Source: a bacterium (lineage in GTDB: Bacteria; Bacteroidota; Bacteroidia; Bacteroidales; Muribaculaceae). From it: a DNA stretch of 33,687 bases. Both the position numbers and the translations under genes were made by a program. The stretch covers positions 1 through 33,687 of the forward strand of contig JAAVBX010000009.1 of NCBI GenBank assembly GCA_014802625.1. Direction: 5' to 3'. How positions within the stretch are numbered: position 1 is the stretch's first letter; each line of letters starts with the position of its first letter. Positions 32,345 through 33,687 of this stretch are shown in pieces. The notes beneath the pieces were generated by a model. It had not been told where the DNA came from. It worked only from the letters and a program-made list of their open reading frames with translations, and did no database searches.

Positions 32345-33535
32345 TCACGCCTTTTTGATTTTGAAGATATAGAAGAAGAGATAGAGCACACCGACGGTCA
32401 TCACTGCCACGGCTCCTGCCACACCCATCGCATCCTGCGCGAAGCCCATCGCCAGCGGGAATATCGTGCCGCCGAAGAGGCCCATTATCATCAGGCCCGA
32501 AACTTCATTCTTCTCATCCGGCTGACGGTTGAGCGCCTGCGCGAACACCACCGAGAAGATATTCGAGTTGCCGAAGCCTATGCAGGCGATCGCCGCGAGA
32601 ATGACAGCCTGGGTCGTGCCGACGAAGAGCCCCGCCATGCCCGCCAGCATGCAGATGACGCTGAAGGCGAAGAATCCTTTCACCGGGAATTTGGCCAATG
32701 CCCATGAGCCGAGCAGACAGCCCCCCGTGCGGAAGTAGAAGTATATCTGGGTGCCGATTACGGCCTCCTCCACGCTGAGCCCGAAGCGCTCGGAGAGTAT
32801 CTGAGGCGCGAAGGTGTTGGTGCCCACGTCGATTCCTACATGACACATGATGCCGATGAAGCAGAGCAGCACGAAGGGAATGCTGAGAAGTTTCACGCAT
32901 TCCATGAAGCCCGTCACCTTGTCGGCGCGTTCCTCCTTGATCGGAGTCCCGGCCAGCATCGCTATCGAGAGAAGGCAGAAGCAGGCGAATATCGGGAAGA
33001 GTGCGCGCCAGCCCAGGCCGAAGGTCGGTATCACCGCCGCCGCTCCCCATGCCATCAGATAAGGGGCGAGAAGCGAAGCCAGAGCTTTCACGAACTGACC
33101 GAACGTCAGTGTCGACGCCAGCCGCGAGGGGTTGATGAGTCCCGATACGAGGGGATTCAGCGATGTCTGCATCACGGCGTTGCCGATGCCAAGCAGTGAG
33201 AAGGCCACGAGCATAGTGTAGTATCCGTTATTGAAAATCGGGATAATCAGCGACACAAGCGTCAGCGTCAGCGACAGCAGCACCGTCTTCTTTCTCCCTA
33301 TCCTGTTCATAAGTATCCCCGTGGGCACCGAGAAGATGAGAAACCAGAAGAATACGAGCGAGGGGATGAATCCGGCCTGGGCCCCCGTGAGCCCGAGATC
33401 CTCTTTTACGAAATTGGTGGCTGACCCGACGAGGTCCACGAAGCCCATGGCGAAGAAACAGAGCATCACCGGCACGAGCTGCATCATCGTGCTCCGTTGT
33501 TTTATGGCATTCATATTTAAGTCGATTGAGTTCAT
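32345..33535 (-). CDS. MFS sugar transporter (fucose/glucose/galactose permease-like)
   Basis: This 396-residue membrane protein has about 12 hydrophobic segments. It opens TMMQLVPVMLCFFAMGFVDLVGSATNFVKEDLGL and has the loop SLLGIGNAVMQTSLNPLVSGLI, matching the sugar:proton symporter group FucP/GlcP of Bacteroidota. Two possible starts are M1 (33535) and M8; I use M1. It is followed by the PfkB kinase, so it probably brings in the sugar that kinase uses. No promoter is recognised in the AT-rich 33536-33687. Confidence 0.9.
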   Translation of the reverse strand: MNSIDLNMNAIKQRSTMMQLVPVMLCFFAMGFVDLVGSATNFVKEDLGLTGAQAGFIPSLVFFWFLIFSVPTGILMNRIGRKKTVLLSLTLTLVSLIIPIFNNGYYTMLVAFSLLGIGNAVMQTSLNPLVSGLINPSRLASTLTFGQFVKALASLLAPYLMAWGAAAVIPTFGLGWRALFPIFACFCLLSIAMLAGTPIKEERADKVTGFMECVKLLSIPFVLLCFIGIMCHVGIDVGTNTFAPQILSERFGLSVEEAVIGTQIYFYFRTGGCLLGSWALAKFPVKGFFAFSVICMLAGMAGLFVGTTQAVILAAIACIGFGNSNIFSVVFAQALNRQPDEKNEVSGLMIMGLFGGTIFPLAMGFAQDAMGVAGAVAVMTVGVLYLFFYIFKIKKA

Positions 33536-33687
33536 TGTTTGAAAGGTTGTGCGTGTGATAGTATTAAAAAGAAGATTATTAAGAAGAAGATTAAGGTTCC
33601 GGTCTATTTCCCGGGTGATTGAATTCCCCGTTTGAATCAGGGTATAAGAGGATAGATTGTCATTTTCTCTATGTTCGCTCCTCCGTC

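Overview
The window looks like chromosome of an anaerobic member of the Bacteroidota, order Bacteroidales. Gene content and GC-rich backbone resemble Muribaculaceae, but that family placement is an inference. Supporting signs are promoters of the Bacteroidota type (TTG, about 20 bases, TAnnTTTG), a four-subunit ferredoxin-dependent 2-oxoacid oxidoreductase, an NfnAB transhydrogenase, SCG- and SCGDD-type lipoproteins and weak Shine-Dalgarno sequences.

Layout. 1-1482: AT-rich accessory DNA with a hipB-like antitoxin gene and a hipA toxin gene cut off after 51 codons. Both sides are flanked by mosaic repeat arrays. 1483-4242 (minus): korD-korA-korB-korC. 4375-5079 (minus): a sirtuin whose probable leader contains a 192-base imperfect inverted repeat, behind a gene-poor stretch with a possible structured RNA. 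5845-6855 (minus): GAPDH. 7167-7622 (plus): MscL. 7747-14714 (minus): a tightly packed run, in transcription order yqeY, serS, a membrane-anchored pseudokinase, an acetyltransferase-like gene, ubiE/menG, a U32 protein and ychF. 14902-17188 (plus): nfnA-nfnB, divergent from yqeY across a 20-base-arm palindrome that holds promoter -7 elements on both strands.

17204-22417 is an AT-rich island. It holds four genes of one unrecognised family of exported beta-rich proteins in intact, tandem-fused and truncated forms, with a small lipoprotein gene present once intact and once frameshifted. It ends in a 23-base tandem repeat and a small probable ATPase remnant. 22539-23097 (minus) is tRNA-Glu, rpsT, tRNA-Glu. 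23336-29071 (plus) is a TGS-domain nucleoside kinase, mgtE and mutS. A TatD-type hydrolase converges on mutS and overlaps its end by 27 bases. 29935-31310 holds two lipoprotein genes, and 31394-33535 (minus) a sugar MFS transporter with a PfkB-family fructokinase.

How the parts fit. KOR reduces ferredoxin from 2-oxoacids and NfnAB links reduced ferredoxin with NADH and NADP, so the two operons together describe the anaerobic redox core. The long minus-strand operon covers translation and quinone housekeeping. The most novel content is the 17.2-22.3 kb secreted-protein island; the decayed hipBA locus, the inverted-repeat element and the pseudokinase come next.
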